From contig DFVG01000036.1 in the NCBI GenBank assembly GCA_002379985.1, forward strand, positions 1 through 54,822: a DNA stretch of 54,822 nt. Reading direction: 5' to 3'. The position numbers and the translations under genes were made by a program. Shown piece after piece: positions 31,692 through 40,700 of this stretch (positions within the stretch are counted from its first letter, which is position 1; the number at the start of each line of letters is the position of its first letter). Origin of the DNA: Flavobacteriaceae bacterium UBA4166. GTDB lineage: Bacteria > Bacteroidota > Bacteroidia > Flavobacteriales > Flavobacteriaceae. The notes beneath the pieces are model-generated. The model did no database searches and was not told the origin of the DNA. It worked only from the letters and a program-made list of their open reading frames with translations.

Positions 31692-34142
31692 TTATAGCAA
31701 TTTTGGGTTTTTGACTTTCTGTTTTGTCAACGCGAGATCGAGTACATCGATCATGTCTTTTACGTAGTGAAAAGTGAGTCCTTTTAGATATTCATCTTTA
31801 ATTTCTTCTATATCTCTTCGGTTATCCTCACACAGTAAAATTTCTTTGATGCGTGCTCTTTTCGCCGCTAAGATCTTTTCTTTAATTCCGCCCACCGGCA
31901 AGACCTTTCCGCGTAGCGTAATTTCCCCCGTCATGGCGATACTTTTCTTCACTTTCCGTTGGGTGAACAGCGAAACCAATGAAGTTAACATGGTGATCCC
32001 TGCGCTAGGTCCATCCTTTGGTGTCGCTCCTTCCGGAATGTGAATGTGTACATTGTATTTTTCGAAGATATCGGGATCGATGGATAACTGACTAGCATTC
32101 GATTTGATATACTCCAGTGCAATGGTAGCCGATTCTTTCATCACTTTTCCTAAGTTTCCGGTAAGTGATAGTTGGCCTTTTCCTTTTGACAGCGTTGATT
32201 CAATAAATAAAATATCACCGCCGACGCGCGTCCAAGCCAAGCCGGTTACCACACCTGCAACATCGTTGTTTTCATACTTATTGCGCTCCATTTTGGGGGC
32301 TCCTAGTACTTCGATCACGATATCATTGGTCACTTTTACATCATAAGATTCTTCCATAGCGATCTTCATCGCCGCATATCGTACCATTTTCGCGATCTGC
32401 TTTTCTAGTCCGCGTACTCCGCTTTCCCTGGTGTAGCCTTCTACGATCTTTTCCAGTTGTGGTTTCCCAATTTTCAGGTGTTTTTTTGTGAGTCCGTGTT
32501 CTTTTAATTGCTTCGGAAGCAAATGTCGCTTTGCGATCTCTACCTTTTCTTCAATCGTATAACCCGAAACTTTGATGATCTCCATTCGGTCTCTCAGCGC
32601 AGGCTGAATGGTACTCAAACTATTCGAAGTGGCAATGAACATCACCTTTGAAAGGTCATAACCTAGTTCCAGAAAGTTATCGTGAAATTCGCTGTTCTGT
32701 TCAGGGTCTAAGACTTCCAACATCGCAGATGAAGGATCTCCTTGGTGACTTGAAGAAAGCTTGTCGATTTCATCTAAAACGAAGACCGGATTGCTGGTCC
32801 CCGCCTTTTTCAAGTTCTGAATAATACGTCCTGGCATGGCGCCAATGTAGGTTTTACGATGGCCTCTAATTTCGGCTTCGTCGCGCAGACCACCCAGCGA
32901 CATACGCACATATTCACGTCCTAAGGCTTCGGCTATGGATTTTCCCAAAGAGGTTTTCCCCACGCCCGGAGGTCCGTATAAGCACAGAATAGGCGATTTC
33001 ATGTCGTTGCGAAGTTTCAAAACCGCCAGGTATTCGATAATACGTTCTTTCACATCGTCGAGTCCGTAGTGATCTCGATCTAAAATTTTCTTCGCACGTT
33101 TTAAGTCGAATTGATCTTCGCTGAATTCATTCCACGGCAGATCAATGATCAGGTCCAAATAATTTCGCTGAATGCTAAACTCGGCAACCTGTGGATTCAT
33201 GCGCTGCAATTTGGAGATCTCTTTCTCAAAATGCTCAGCTACTTTTTCATCCCAGTCTTTTTTCTTAGCGCGTTCTCGCATTTCCTGAATTTCGGCCTCA
33301 TACGAATTGCCACCCAACTCTTCCTGAATGGTTTTCATCTGCTGCTGAAGAAAATATTCACGCTGCTGTTTGTTAATGTCGCTCTCTACTTTCGATTGGA
33401 TATCATTCCGAAGCGATAATTTTTGCAACTCCACATTCATGTGTTTCAGGGTTGCCAACGCACGCTCTTTTAAGTCATTGATCTCTAACAGACTTTGCTT
33501 TTCTTCGACACTAATATTGAGGTTTGAAGACACAAAGTTGATCAAGAACGAATTGCTTTCAATATTTTTTATCGCAAAGGAGGCTTCCGTAGGAATGTTG
33601 GGGCTATCCTTGATGATTTCTAAAGCGATCTCTTTAATAGAATCGATGATCGCATTGAACTCCTCATTATCCTGCGCAGGACGTGCTTCGTCTACTTTTC
33701 GAATGGAAGCTTTTAAATAAGGATCAGTTTCGATCAAGTCGGAAATCTCAAACCGTTTCTTTCCTTGAATGATCACCGTAGTATTTCCGTCAGGCATTTT
33801 TAAAACACGAAGAATACGCGCTACGGTCCCTACGGTATGAATATCTTTTAAACTAGGGTTCTCCTCTACTTCCTCCTTTTGTGCGACTACACCAATGGTC
33901 TTAGTGCCACTATTGGATTCGTTAATGAGCTTGATCGATTTATCTCTTCCAGCCGTAATTGGGATTACAACACCGGGAAATAAGACGGTATTTCGTAGCG
34001 GAAGAATCGGTAACGAATCCGGGAGTTCCTCACGATGCATGGCATCTTCATCTTCGGGGGTCATCAACGGGATCAATTCCGCATCTTCGTTAATATCTTG
34101 AAATGACAGACTGTCTAATGTTTTTAATTTTGATTGCGCCAT
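31692..34142 (-). CDS. lon: ATP-dependent protease Lon
   Basis: An 816-residue LonA. An N-terminal substrate-binding domain (LPILPLRNTVLFPGVVIPIT) and coiled-coil region lead to the AAA+ module (Walker A GPPGVGKTSLGKSIAEAL, the VRMSLGGLRDEAEIRGHR block, FVLDEIDKL) and the C-terminal protease with catalytic serine in PKDGPSAGITM and lysine in LPVGGIKEKILAA. It degrades misfolded and regulatory proteins in the cytosol. It is a single gene with its own terminator. Confidence 0.95.
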   Translation of the reverse strand: MAQSKLKTLDSLSFQDINEDAELIPLMTPEDEDAMHREELPDSLPILPLRNTVLFPGVVIPITAGRDKSIKLINESNSGTKTIGVVAQKEEVEENPSLKDIHTVGTVARILRVLKMPDGNTTVIIQGKKRFEISDLIETDPYLKASIRKVDEARPAQDNEEFNAIIDSIKEIALEIIKDSPNIPTEASFAIKNIESNSFLINFVSSNLNISVEEKQSLLEINDLKERALATLKHMNVELQKLSLRNDIQSKVESDINKQQREYFLQQQMKTIQEELGGNSYEAEIQEMRERAKKKDWDEKVAEHFEKEISKLQRMNPQVAEFSIQRNYLDLIIDLPWNEFSEDQFDLKRAKKILDRDHYGLDDVKERIIEYLAVLKLRNDMKSPILCLYGPPGVGKTSLGKSIAEALGREYVRMSLGGLRDEAEIRGHRKTYIGAMPGRIIQNLKKAGTSNPVFVLDEIDKLSSSHQGDPSSAMLEVLDPEQNSEFHDNFLELGYDLSKVMFIATSNSLSTIQPALRDRMEIIKVSGYTIEEKVEIAKRHLLPKQLKEHGLTKKHLKIGKPQLEKIVEGYTRESGVRGLEKQIAKMVRYAAMKIAMEESYDVKVTNDIVIEVLGAPKMERNKYENNDVAGVVTGLAWTRVGGDILFIESTLSKGKGQLSLTGNLGKVMKESATIALEYIKSNASQLSIDPDIFEKYNVHIHIPEGATPKDGPSAGITMLTSLVSLFTQRKVKKSIAMTGEITLRGKVLPVGGIKEKILAAKRARIKEILLCEDNRRDIEEIKDEYLKGLTFHYVKDMIDVLDLALTKQKVKNPKLL

Positions 34143-34355
34143 AGCTAAGTTTGCGACATTATGACACCCAAGGTACGGTTCATAATGTGGTTCTGCATTA
34201 AAGTTTTTATAAAATTTCAGGAAAGCCCTTAAAAACTAGGAGATCCTTTCTTTTTCTATAAAGAGAGGTCAAGAGTTATGCCACTTCAGAAAAAAAATTA
34301 AAACAAGTGTAACATTATTGTTACCACAGTATCTTTATAGCAAACAATTGTTTTT

Positions 34356-34904
34356 TTGTCACTAACCAACTACGACATACAACCATTATTAGTTCTTTGT
34401 CAAGAAGGAAACCAACTCGCACAATTGGAGGTGTATAACCGCTACCAGCATGCGATGTTCAATGTTTCAAAGCGAATTGTAAAAGATTCGGCCATTGCGG
34501 AAGATGTGATGCAGGAGTCGTTTATTGCTGCCTTTCAGAAGTTAGACAGCTTTAAGGGCACGGCAACTTTCGGCGCTTGGTTGAAACGCATTGTGATCAA
34601 CAACAGTTTGGTGCAGTACAAGAAGGAGTCGAAGTTCACCTCGTTAGAAGACGAATGGGTCGCCGACACTCCAGAAGTGCCTACCACCTATGCTGAAGAT
34701 TCACAAGATGTGCAAACGCAACGGCTGCTGAACGCTTTGGAATCCTTACACGACCGTTATCGAACCATCTTAACCCTTCATTTTATTGAAGGATACGATT
34801 ACGAAGAACTCTGTGAAGTGCTGGAAATAAGCTATGCAAATTGCAGAACGCTTATCTCGAGAGCAAAAGATAGTTTACGTAAAAAATTAAAAGTAGCATC
34901 ATGA
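34356..34904 (+). CDS. ECF-type RNA polymerase sigma factor
   Basis: A 182-residue sigma-70-family factor with region 2 (QLEVYNRYQHAMFNVSKRIVKDSAIAEDVMQESFIAAFQKLDSFKGTATFGAWLKRI) and region 4 (ALESLHDRYRTILTLHFIEGYDYEELCEVLEISYANCRTLISRAKDSLRKKL); regions 1 and 3 are absent. No ATG precedes region 2, so TTG at 34356 is the start. It overlaps the next gene by four bases (ATGA). Promoter targets are unknown; the operon it heads is probably one of them. Confidence 0.93.
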   Translation: MSLTNYDIQPLLVLCQEGNQLAQLEVYNRYQHAMFNVSKRIVKDSAIAEDVMQESFIAAFQKLDSFKGTATFGAWLKRIVINNSLVQYKKESKFTSLEDEWVADTPEVPTTYAEDSQDVQTQRLLNALESLHDRYRTILTLHFIEGYDYEELCEVLEISYANCRTLISRAKDSLRKKLKVAS

Positions 34905-35443
34905 AGGAAGATTACATTACCGGCTTATTCGAACAACACAAAGGAAGTTTGGATATTCACGAAGCACCGCAAGGGCATCAGGCTCGGTTTATGAGCAGAT
35001 TACAGGAAACCCCTGTTTCTCGAAAACGTACCGCTTGGTGGAAACCCCTGTCGATAGCAGCTTCGGTACTACTCATCTTAACGTTGGGCATGTTCCAATG
35101 GAATGGTAGTAGTGCAGACCAAGATTTAGCAAGTATTTCTCCTGAAATGGCGCAAACTCAATCTTTTTTTACCACCGCTATCAATGATGAACTCTCAAAA
35201 CTAAAATCACTCGAGAGTCAGGATACCCAAAAAATGGTTGAAGACGCCTTACAGCAACTTTCCATTTTAGAAACCGAGTATCAATCCCTTAAAGAAGACC
35301 TTATCATTAGCGGAAACGATAAACGCGTGATCGCCGCGATGGTCAGTAACCTTCAAAATAGAATCACATTATTAGAACACGTTTTATCCAAAGTTGAAGA
35401 AATCAATAACCTTAAAGCCACACAAAATGAACTCATATTATAA
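34901..35443 (+). CDS. Single-TM protein, probable anti-sigma partner
   Basis: A 180-residue protein with one membrane segment at about residues 49-65 (LSIAASVLLILTLGMFQW), a basic cytoplasmic N-terminus and a C-terminal region of long helices (KLKSLESQDTQKMVEDALQQ, LQNRITLLEHVLSKVEEIN) that looks coiled-coil. This is the usual shape of anti-sigma factors, but the zinc-binding HxxxCxxC is missing. It overlaps the sigma gene (ATGA), so the pairing is strongly implied. It overlaps the next gene by 17 bases. Confidence 0.8.
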   Translation: MKEDYITGLFEQHKGSLDIHEAPQGHQARFMSRLQETPVSRKRTAWWKPLSIAASVLLILTLGMFQWNGSSADQDLASISPEMAQTQSFFTTAINDELSKLKSLESQDTQKMVEDALQQLSILETEYQSLKEDLIISGNDKRVIAAMVSNLQNRITLLEHVLSKVEEINNLKATQNELIL

Positions 35444-36509
35444 TATTCTCATCGCATTTTTGCTACTGCCTTTATTGGCGGGGGCTCATAATGATAAATT
35501 TAAAGGCAAGTACACCAAAGAAAAAACGCTTTCCAAAGAATATACGGTCAATGCGAATGCCGGATTGGAAGTGTCGAACAGCTACGGCAACATAGATATC
35601 GTTACCTGGAACCAGAATCGTACGGTGATCGAAGTGCGCATTCAGACCAATGGAAATAACGAAGAAAAAGTTCAAAAGAAATTGGAAGATATTGACGTAG
35701 AGTTTTCGGGAAATGGCACCCTTGTGAAAGCCAAAACCGTTTTTGACGGCAGAAAGAACTCTTCATGGAGCTGGTGGGGAAACAACAATAATAACGTTAA
35801 AATGCAAATTGATTATACCATCAAACTTCCGGTTGGAAACTCGGTAAACCTTTCCAATGATTACGGTGCGATCACTATCGATAAGTTAGAAGGAAACGCC
35901 AAAATTGATTGTGATTATGGCCAATTGAACATTGGTGAACTGATGGCCGATGACAACTATTTGAACTTTGATTACACCAAAAATTCTACGATCGCCTATA
36001 TGAAGAGCGGAAAGATCAATGCAGATTATTCTGAATTCACCTTAGAACAGGTAGACCGCCTCGAATTAAATGCTGATTATACCGACAGCACCATTGAGGA
36101 AGCCAAATCACTAAATTACAACAATGACTACGGAAAGATTAATGTTGGCCAAGTAGGAGAACTCGTGGGGCGTGGGGATTACATTCCGCTACGTTTGGAA
36201 ACCTTAAAAGGAAACCTCAATGTAAATACCGATTACGGTTCGGTACATATTGATCGAATCACTGCGGAAGGTGGTGATATTACCATTGATGCCGACTATG
36301 CCACTATTAAGATGGGCTTTGATTCGGGGTATAGTTTTAATTTTAAATTCGACTTATCCTATGCTAATTTTAAAGGAGAAGATAAAGTAACCGTCACCCA
36401 ATCGGTGAAAGAAAATCACGGCCGGAAAGTACAAGGATATCACGGCAGTAAGAGCAGTAGAAATTTGATTTCTATCAACTCAGATTACGGAAATGTAAGT
36501 TTTGAATAA
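35427..36509 (+). CDS. Exported beta-strand-repeat protein (DUF4097-like)
   Basis: A 360-residue exported protein. The ATG at 35427 (MNSYYNILIAFLLLPLLAGA) is chosen because it begins the signal peptide; earlier TTG at 35394 would place 11 residues ahead of it. The mature part repeats short strands ending in a tyrosine or aspartate turn (NSYGNIDIVTW, LSNDYGAITID, DCDYGQLNIG, NADYSEFTLE, NADYTDSTIE, NNDYGKINVG, NTDYGSVHID, DADYATIKMG, NSDYGNVSFE), consistent with a beta-helix or adhesin-like solenoid. It is co-encoded with sigma, anti-sigma and a GIN-domain protein. Function unknown. Confidence 0.82.
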   Translation: MNSYYNILIAFLLLPLLAGAHNDKFKGKYTKEKTLSKEYTVNANAGLEVSNSYGNIDIVTWNQNRTVIEVRIQTNGNNEEKVQKKLEDIDVEFSGNGTLVKAKTVFDGRKNSSWSWWGNNNNNVKMQIDYTIKLPVGNSVNLSNDYGAITIDKLEGNAKIDCDYGQLNIGELMADDNYLNFDYTKNSTIAYMKSGKINADYSEFTLEQVDRLELNADYTDSTIEEAKSLNYNNDYGKINVGQVGELVGRGDYIPLRLETLKGNLNVNTDYGSVHIDRITAEGGDITIDADYATIKMGFDSGYSFNFKFDLSYANFKGEDKVTVTQSVKENHGRKVQGYHGSKSSRNLISINSDYGNVSFE

Positions 36510-36546
36510 CAACAAATAACAATAATCATTTAAAAATCAACTTCAA

Positions 36547-37284
36547 ATGAAAGCACTAACTAAAACAGTACTTCTTCTCTTCAGTACGCTTTTATTAAGC
36601 GTACCCGCACAAGCACAATGGGGATGGGGAGATCGCGTAAAAGGGAACGGGAATATTACCACCAGAACGGTTTCCACCGGAAACTACGATGAGATCAAAG
36701 GCGTTGGCTCTATTGATATCCACCTACGTAAAGGTTCCGAAGGAACAATTACCGTAGAAACAGACGAAAACATTCAAGAATATGTAGAAATTGAAGTGAG
36801 AGGAAATGCGTTGACCGTTAAGATCGAAAAAGGCGTCAATGTTTCTTCAAAGCACGGCGTGCATGTTACCGTACCCTTCAACGATATTTCTGAAATTTCT
36901 TTAGTAGGCTCTGGAGACATTGACACCCAAGACCCTATTTCTGTTGATGAATTAGAATTGAAGATCGTAGGGTCGGGAGATGTGATTCTAGATGTGAATA
37001 CCGGGAAACTTGAAGCCGATATTACCGGTTCGGGAGATATCGAATTAGAAGGAAAGACGGTTGATCTCGAAGTGAAAGTGAATGGTTCCGGAGATTTTCA
37101 TGGGTATAAGTTAATGGCCGACAATGTTCAGGCAACCGTTTCCGGTTCGGGTGATGTAGAAGTATATGCCAAGAACAACATTCGGGCGCGGGTGAACGGC
37201 TCAGGCGATGTGTATTACAAAGGAAATCCGGCGCAAAAAGACACCAAAGTTTCAGGATCAGGTGATATCACGATGCAGAATTAA
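36547..37284 (+). CDS. Exported head-GIN-domain protein (DUF2807)
   Basis: A 245-residue exported protein. After the signal peptide (LLLFSTLLLSVPAQAQ) comes the GIN-domain start GNITTRTVSTGNYDEIKGVGSIDIHL. The mature part has seven GSGD turns (GSGDIDTQ, GSGDVILD, GSGDIELE, GSGDFHGY, GSGDVEVY, GSGDVYYK, GSGDITMQ), each ending a strand pair, a beta-solenoid pattern. The family is annotated as putative adhesin. It lies 37 bases after the DUF4097-like gene in the same unit and ends at a hairpin shared with the MFS gene. Confidence 0.88.
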   Translation: MKALTKTVLLLFSTLLLSVPAQAQWGWGDRVKGNGNITTRTVSTGNYDEIKGVGSIDIHLRKGSEGTITVETDENIQEYVEIEVRGNALTVKIEKGVNVSSKHGVHVTVPFNDISEISLVGSGDIDTQDPISVDELELKIVGSGDVILDVNTGKLEADITGSGDIELEGKTVDLEVKVNGSGDFHGYKLMADNVQATVSGSGDVEVYAKNNIRARVNGSGDVYYKGNPAQKDTKVSGSGDITMQN

Positions 37285-37306
37285 CATTTGCATTCTTAGT
37301 ACATTT

Positions 37307-37336
37307 GAAAACCGCTTCATTCGAGGCGGTTTTTTT
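37307..37336. terminator. Bidirectional terminator
   Basis: AAAACCGCTTC pairs with GAGGCGGTTTT (one wobble pair) with a four-base loop and a T-run; the MFS stop codon begins within the T-run at 37335. It lies between two convergent units. Confidence 0.8.
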
Positions 37337-38654
37337 ATGCCTTCCGCGGAACTCGAAACAGCAACAGTAACCCTACAATAAAGAATAGTATGAAGAATAA
37401 CACCGCGTAGCGAATGCTTCCGGTTACTTGTGCTACATATCCATAACTAAACATACCGATAACGATCCCAATTTTTTCCGAAACATCGTAAAAACTAAAA
37501 TACGACGCCGTATCTAACGCTCCTTCCGGAATGAATTTAGAATACGTAGAACGTGATAACGATTGAATTCCACCCATCACCAGCCCAACTACCGCTGCGG
37601 TGGCATAAAATTGATACGGTGTGGTAATGGTATAGGCATAAATACAAATAGCGATCCAAATGACATTCAATACCATCAACGTGGGAATATTACCAAAACG
37701 TGCCGAAGATCGAGACGTAAGAAACGCTCCCAACACCGCAACTAATTGGATTAAAAGAATGCTTACAATGAGTCCGACGGTCGCATCGGTAGCGCCCCAA
37801 TCAAGTTCTTCGATCCCAAAATAGGTGGCGACTAACATAATGGTCTGTACCGCCATGCTATAGACAAAAAAGGCTACCAAATAGCGTTTTAAGGCGAGGT
37901 TGTCTTTCATTTTTCGCCAAATAGTGCGCAATTCTTTAAAGCCATTGAAAAGCAGGTCACGCTTAAATTTTTGTTTTTTATTGCCTTTCGGAAGGTAATA
38001 ATAGGTATACTGACTGAACCCGATCCACCACACACCGGTAAGTACAAACGATAAACGTGTAGGCAAGCCTTCATCTTCAAAACCGAAGGTGTCGTGCATC
38101 AAGATCATCGCCAAACATACCAACAACAAAATAACGCTACCAATATATCCTAGCGAATACCCTTTTGCACTGATGCGATCCTGTTGTTCCGGAAACGCTA
38201 TATCCGGTAAATACGAATTATAAAAAACCAAACTAGCCCAAAACCCGATGAGTGCTAAAAAGTAGCATAGGAGTCCGAACCACAAGTATTCCAAAGAAAA
38301 CCAAAAAAGACCGATGCAGGAAATGGCTCCCAGATAACAAAAGAACTTCATAAAGATCTTTTTGTTTCCTACGTAATCTGCAATTCCGCTTAATAACGGA
38401 CTCAATATCGAGACCATTAAAAAGGCAGCAGCAGTCACATAGCTAATAAGCGTATCATTATTAAAATCGAATCCTAGAAATGTGACGGTATCGTCGAGAA
38501 TATTGCCTTGTTCATCCTTCACGAGCGTTAATGCTCCATAGAAGATCGGAAACACCGCCGAAGCGATCACTAAACTATACACAGAATTGGCCCAATCGTA
38601 GAACGCCCAGGCATTCAGTAATTTTTTATTTCCTTTCGGTAACGGTGATTCCAT
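37335..38654 (-). CDS. MFS transporter, UMF1/Atg22-like
   Basis: A 439-residue integral membrane protein with about 12 hydrophobic segments. The N-terminal AWAFYDWANSVYSLVIASAVFP and SGIADYVGNKKIFMKFFCYLG are the UMF1 family signature, related to yeast Atg22. Substrate unknown. It starts MESPLPKGNKKLL and stands alone between the sigma operon and the M48 lipoprotein. Confidence 0.88.
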   Translation of the reverse strand: MESPLPKGNKKLLNAWAFYDWANSVYSLVIASAVFPIFYGALTLVKDEQGNILDDTVTFLGFDFNNDTLISYVTAAAFLMVSILSPLLSGIADYVGNKKIFMKFFCYLGAISCIGLFWFSLEYLWFGLLCYFLALIGFWASLVFYNSYLPDIAFPEQQDRISAKGYSLGYIGSVILLLVCLAMILMHDTFGFEDEGLPTRLSFVLTGVWWIGFSQYTYYYLPKGNKKQKFKRDLLFNGFKELRTIWRKMKDNLALKRYLVAFFVYSMAVQTIMLVATYFGIEELDWGATDATVGLIVSILLIQLVAVLGAFLTSRSSARFGNIPTLMVLNVIWIAICIYAYTITTPYQFYATAAVVGLVMGGIQSLSRSTYSKFIPEGALDTASYFSFYDVSEKIGIVIGMFSYGYVAQVTGSIRYAVLFFILFFIVGLLLLFRVPRKA

Positions 38655-38719
38655 TGTAACTAATTAGGGCGACCAAAAAACGGTCGCCCTAAAGTAGTGA
38701 TTATAATGTTATCTATGGA

Positions 38720-39538
38720 TTAAGATTTAAATTTCGTCACGCCGTACTTTCTCCCTTCCGCACGTGCCTGAGGCGCCCATTGCATAATATTGTTGATACG
38801 CGTGCCACTGGACGGGTGGGTGCTCAAAAATTCTGGTGGGGCTTGTCCTCCGGCATTCGCCTGCATGCGTCTCCAAAGATCAGCTGCCACTAAGGGGTCG
38901 TAGCCGGCAATCGCCATCAGGGTGAGTCCGATTTGATCGGCTTCACTTTCGTGCTTCCTGCTAAACGGTAGGGTCACTCCTAAGGTGGTTCCCAATCCAT
39001 ACGCCTGATTAATAATTTCAGCATTTTCAGAATTAGAAGTAGCCACCCCTACGCCAACAGCTCCCAGGGCCTGCAACTGCGCGGCGCTCATACGTTGCTG
39101 TCCGTGATTCGCCAAGGCATGTGCCACCTCGTGTCCCATGATAGCCGCTACGCCGGCTTCATTTTGAGCGATCGGCATGATCCCCGTGTAAAAAACGATT
39201 TTTCCACCCGGCATACACCATGCATTTACGGTTGGGTCTTCAATAAGGTTGTATTCCCAACGATAATTGGTCAAGTAGCCTGCATTTCCATTAGCAGTGA
39301 GATAACGTTCAGCAGCTGCGGCTATCTTTTGGCCCACATTCTGTATCATTTGAGCATCAGCAGTACCTCTAACCACTTTATTTTCCGATAAAAATTGATT
39401 GTATTGCTGAAAAGAGGCCGGAAATATTTGAGAATTAGGTACAATAGCTAGAGTTGATTTTCCGGTAAATGGATTGGTAGCGCAAGAAACCATGAAAAGA
39501 AACATGGCAGTTATTGAGAGGGTCGTTTTATAATTCAT
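38720..39538 (-). CDS. M48 metallopeptidase, lipoprotein
   Basis: A 272-residue periplasmic lipoprotein protease of the LoiP/YcaL type. Signal MNYKTTLSITAMFLFMVSC with the lipid Cys at 19, then CATNPFTGKSTL, which is typical of these enzymes. The zinc motif HEVAHALANH follows, and the third ligand is in ESEADQIGL. It probably degrades misfolded outer-membrane proteins. Cys after VNAW (NAWCMPGGKIVFYTG) is conserved in the family. Single gene. Confidence 0.9.
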   Translation of the reverse strand: MNYKTTLSITAMFLFMVSCATNPFTGKSTLAIVPNSQIFPASFQQYNQFLSENKVVRGTADAQMIQNVGQKIAAAAERYLTANGNAGYLTNYRWEYNLIEDPTVNAWCMPGGKIVFYTGIMPIAQNEAGVAAIMGHEVAHALANHGQQRMSAAQLQALGAVGVGVATSNSENAEIINQAYGLGTTLGVTLPFSRKHESEADQIGLTLMAIAGYDPLVAADLWRRMQANAGGQAPPEFLSTHPSSGTRINNIMQWAPQARAEGRKYGVTKFKS

Positions 39539-39685
39539 AATGTGATTGTTTCAAATATTTAAGACTAAAGTACATAGATTTTTAGGGTACTAATCTTAAA
39601 GAAAAGTTATTTACACTCTAAGCGCTGAGGAAACTTGTATATTTATGGAACGACTTTTGATTCATCTACCGAAAAGAACTCTATT

Positions 39686-40213
39686 ATGAAAAAAATACTT
39701 TCCCTACTTGCTTTATTTTCTATTGTCTTATTTTCCTCATGTGAAGGAGATCCGGGACCTCCGGGACCTCCGGGCGAACCTGGGATCAATATTCTAGGAC
39801 AAGTGTTTGAAGCCAATGTAACCTTCAACAATGGAAACGGATTTCAACGATTGATCACGATTCCTTCTAATATTGAAGTTTTTGAAAGCGACGTCATTTT
39901 AGTGTATTGGCTAGAGGATGTGGTAAGTGACACCTCCGGCGGAACTATTGATGTATGGTCGCAATTGCCACAGACGATCTACTTAGACGGTGGCGGTTCG
40001 TTTCAATATACGTTCAATCATACCTTTATCGATGTTTTACTATTTCTTCAAGGAGATGTTGATCTAAATTCGTTAGGAAGTGGCTTTACAGACGACCAAA
40101 TCTTTAGAATTGCCGTAGTTCCTTCAGAATTTGGTTCTGCAGACCTAACCATGGAAGAACTTATGAGCAACTCAGAAATTGAATTTGTTGATATAGAAAA
40201 CCTTGAAAATTAA
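39686..40213 (+). CDS. Lipoprotein with short collagen-like segment
   Basis: A 175-residue lipoprotein starting at the ATG 39686 (MKKILSLLALFSIVLFSSC). Directly after the lipid cysteine comes CEGDPGPPGPPGEPG, three to four collagen-type G-x-y triplets, and then a soluble beta-rich domain (LITIPSNIEVFESDVILVYW, GGSFQYTFNHTFID). The acidic residue after Cys suggests surface export in Bacteroidota. Short G-P-P stretches of this kind occur in other flavobacterial lipoproteins, from memory. It precedes the two MsrB genes with one base to the next start, so the three may share a message. Confidence 0.85.
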   Translation: MKKILSLLALFSIVLFSSCEGDPGPPGPPGEPGINILGQVFEANVTFNNGNGFQRLITIPSNIEVFESDVILVYWLEDVVSDTSGGTIDVWSQLPQTIYLDGGGSFQYTFNHTFIDVLLFLQGDVDLNSLGSGFTDDQIFRIAVVPSEFGSADLTMEELMSNSEIEFVDIENLEN

Positions 40214-40214
40214 T

Positions 40215-40700
40215 ATGTTAAAACCTTGTGCAATACTCTCTGCCATATTCTTGTTGATTTCCTGTAATTCGAAAGCACAGGACAGCGAAAAAGCTGACTC
40301 CTTCCCTGTTTCCAAATCAGAAGCCGAATGGAAGGCTGAACTTACCGACCTAGAATTTCAAATACTTCGAAAAGAAGGTACCGAACCTCCGTTCAGTAGT
40401 GAATTGAATAAGAATGAAAAAGCTGGAACCTATGTATGTGCGGCCTGTCAAACACCTGTCTTCAAAAGTGAACATAAGTTTGATAGTGGCACCGGATGGC
40501 CAAGCTTTGATCGTGAAGTAGAAGGGAATGTGGCGTTTTCAACCGATTATAAGATTGGGTACGCTCGTACGGAGGAGCATTGTGCCACTTGCGGCGGACA
40601 TTTAGGACATGTGTTTAATGATGGACCTTCCGAAACTACCGGAAAGCGTCATTGTATCAATGGAGCTGCTTTAGACTTTATTCCGAAGAATGATGAATAA
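40215..40700 (+). CDS. msrB: Methionine-R-sulfoxide reductase B, exported lipoprotein copy
   Basis: A 161-residue MsrB with its own lipoprotein signal (LKPCAILSAIFLLISC, then CNSKAQDSE). Catalytic elements: EAEWKAELTDLEFQILRKEGTEPPF, CAAC and CATC zinc pairs, GTGWPSFD, LGHVFNDGPSETTGKRHCING with the catalytic cysteine. It acts outside the cytoplasm, repairing methionine-R-sulfoxide in envelope proteins. It overlaps the next msrB by 11 bases. Confidence 0.93.
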   Translation: MLKPCAILSAIFLLISCNSKAQDSEKADSFPVSKSEAEWKAELTDLEFQILRKEGTEPPFSSELNKNEKAGTYVCAACQTPVFKSEHKFDSGTGWPSFDREVEGNVAFSTDYKIGYARTEEHCATCGGHLGHVFNDGPSETTGKRHCINGAALDFIPKNDE

